NCBI GenBank assembly: GCA_964635875.1
Contig: CAZWRK010000061.1
Span: 1-23,697, forward strand
DNA from: CAZWRK01 sp964635875
Lineage (GTDB): Bacteria > Pseudomonadota > Gammaproteobacteria > Burkholderiales > Aquaspirillaceae
DNA length: 23,697 nucleotides
Reading direction: 5' to 3'
Shown here: in pieces, positions 22,874-23,697 of the stretch
How the letters are laid out: each line of letters starts with the position of its first letter
How positions within the stretch are numbered: the stretch's first letter is position 1
Translations under genes and position numbers: made by a program
Notes under the pieces: generated by a model
What the model saw: the letters and a program-made list of their open reading frames with translations, nothing else
Database searches by the model: none
What the model was told of the DNA's origin: nothing

Positions 22874-23569
22874 ATGGACTCCCAATTCCGCACTACAAGC
22901 TACGGCAGTGATCGCCTATCGCTTAGCCAGAATCGTGTGCTCCGCAATACCTACCTGCTGCTCGCGATTTCTCTGATTCCAACCTTGTTCGGCGCCCTTC
23001 TAGGCGTGCAAATGAACTTTGGCTTCATGCGCGCCAGCCCCATCATGTCAGCCATCGCGATGATGGCCGTTATTTACGGTCTGTTTTTTGCGATCGAAAA
23101 AAATCGTGATAGCGGCCTTGGTGTCGGCTTGCTCCTGCTGACGACTTTTGTCATGGGCGTTTTGCTGGGGCCGATTTTGCAAGTCGCACTGAGCCTCGCC
23201 AACGGTGGACAACTCATCACCATCGCAGCAGGCGGTACCTCTTTAGTCTTTTTTGTGATGGCAGGCATTGCAACCACCACCAAAAAAGACCTCAGCGGAC
23301 TCAGCAAATTTTTAACCGTTGGTGTCGTCGTCTTGATGCTGGCTGTCGTCGCAAACATCTTCTTCCAACTGCCGGTGCTGCATCTCGCCATTTCTGCGGG
23401 CTTTGTGCTGTTTAGCTCGCTGATGATCTTGTGGCAGATTAACGAACTGGTTCGCGGCGGCGAAACCAACTACATCTCAGCAACCTTGAGCCTGTATGTC
23501 AGCATTTACAACCTGTTCACCAGCCTGCTACAAATTTTGATGGCGCTTTCTGGCAACAGCCGTGACTAA
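22874..23569 (+). CDS. yccA: Bax inhibitor-1/YccA family membrane protein
   Basis: 231 aa with seven hydrophobic segments (about 25-45, 57-74, 83-105, 113-132, 146-163, 168-187 and 203-225). The match to E. coli YccA, as I remember it, is close. Shared features are VLRNTYLLL near the start, LGPIL at ~98-102, GGTSLVFF, then VANIFFQLPVLHLAISAGFVL and GETNYISATLSLYVSIYNLF at the end. In E. coli YccA sits in the inner membrane and modulates the FtsH protease; family members may act as calcium leak channels. AAGAGGAA precedes the ATG at good distance. It is a single gene with its own terminator and no functional link to its neighbours. Confidence 0.95.
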   Translation: MDSQFRTTSYGSDRLSLSQNRVLRNTYLLLAISLIPTLFGALLGVQMNFGFMRASPIMSAIAMMAVIYGLFFAIEKNRDSGLGVGLLLLTTFVMGVLLGPILQVALSLANGGQLITIAAGGTSLVFFVMAGIATTTKKDLSGLSKFLTVGVVVLMLAVVANIFFQLPVLHLAISAGFVLFSSLMILWQINELVRGGETNYISATLSLYVSIYNLFTSLLQILMALSGNSRD

Positions 23570-23601
23570 TTGCAGTTAAAAGCACCCTGCAATGTTTGAG
23601 C

Positions 23602-23628
23602 AGCCCCCCAATTCGGGGGGCTTTTTTT
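23602..23628 (+). terminator. Rho-independent terminator of yccA
   Basis: AGCCCCCC (23602-23609), 5-nt loop, GGGGGGCT (23615-23622), then a run of seven T. It lies 33 bp after the yccA stop. There is no T-run on the other strand. Confidence 0.95.
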
Positions 23629-23651
23629 ATACCCACATTCAGAGGCCTGAC

Positions 23652-23697
23652 CTACTCAACCGCCACTTGGCCTTTCATCCCTGACTCAAAATGCCCC
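23652..23697 (-). CDS. Cupredoxin-like copper-binding protein, last 14 codons only (5' part outside window)
   Basis: Reading leftward from 23696, the frame gives GHFESGMKGQVAVE and then TAG (23654-23652). H followed four residues later by M, before a KGxVxV strand, is the standard end of type I copper proteins, with the copper-binding Cys expected a few residues upstream beyond the window edge. Plausible homologues are periplasmic plastocyanin/azurin-like or CopI-type copper tolerance proteins. The gene converges with yccA. The call rests on 14 residues, so it is tentative. Confidence 0.6.
   Translation of the reverse strand, partial: GHFESGMKGQVAVE

Noticed and set aside
1..23697. CRISPR arrays, insertion sequences, integrase or phage genes, toxin-antitoxin pairs
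   Set aside because: I looked for regularly spaced repeats, transposase-like proteins and small paired genes and saw none.

Overview
The window looks like a draft-quality scaffold from a betaproteobacterium. The best fit is the Neisseriales/Burkholderiales side, perhaps near the Chitinibacteraceae, but the genus is a guess. The grounds are the tandem cphA'/cphA arrangement with its divergent ABC transporter and DUF1854 partner, a YccA-type Bax-inhibitor protein, PrpE and IlvD sequences close to the proteobacterial forms I remember, and moderate GC with classic GC-hairpin/T-run terminators. Two assembly signs matter for any reader. A run of exactly 100 N interrupts prpE. An abrupt chimeric join lies near base 760, where the start of an unrelated secreted protein runs in frame into the last 60% of dihydroxy-acid dehydratase.

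Layout. 1-~762: the C-terminal end of a histidine kinase plus the start of a secreted protein, probably foreign to the rest. ~763-1878: the 3' part of ilvD, closed by a strong terminator. 1954-7832: a signalling block on the + strand, with a membrane dCache histidine kinase whose ATP-binding motifs are eroded, a REC/degenerate-GGDEF/EAL cyclic-di-GMP phosphodiesterase, and a soluble three-PAS histidine kinase with intact motifs. 8123-9898: prpE with the gap and a terminator. 9986-10795 (-): a two-receiver protein whose first receiver has lost its phospho-acceptor. 11071-11736 (-): a membrane cytochrome b561-type protein with its own terminator.

11902-20529 is the cyanophycin region. cphA' then cphA are transcribed leftward, separated by an intercistronic hairpin. 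A 586-bp gene-free region divides them from a rightward pair, a fused ABC exporter with an added N-terminal domain and zinc ribbon, overlapped by a DUF1854 gene. The two synthetases look complementarily degenerate. CphA' keeps an HxxEH motif in its N domain but has lost the conserved motifs of its Mur-ligase-like C lobe. CphA keeps the Mur-ligase motifs but has HxxEY. This suggests two specialised subunits rather than two redundant enzymes.

20536-23697 holds a small Tat-signal protein (-), a CoxE-like VWA protein (+), a tRNA-Leu(UAG) gene (-) with a good promoter and terminator, yccA (+) with its terminator, and the last 14 codons of a cupredoxin-like gene (-) running off the right edge.

I found no CRISPR array, insertion sequence, rRNA or phage module. 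The strongest leads are the split-function reading of the CphA'/CphA pair, the kinase with the dead-looking ATPase domain beside a c-di-GMP phosphodiesterase, and the chimeric join at the left end, which should be treated as a probable artefact.
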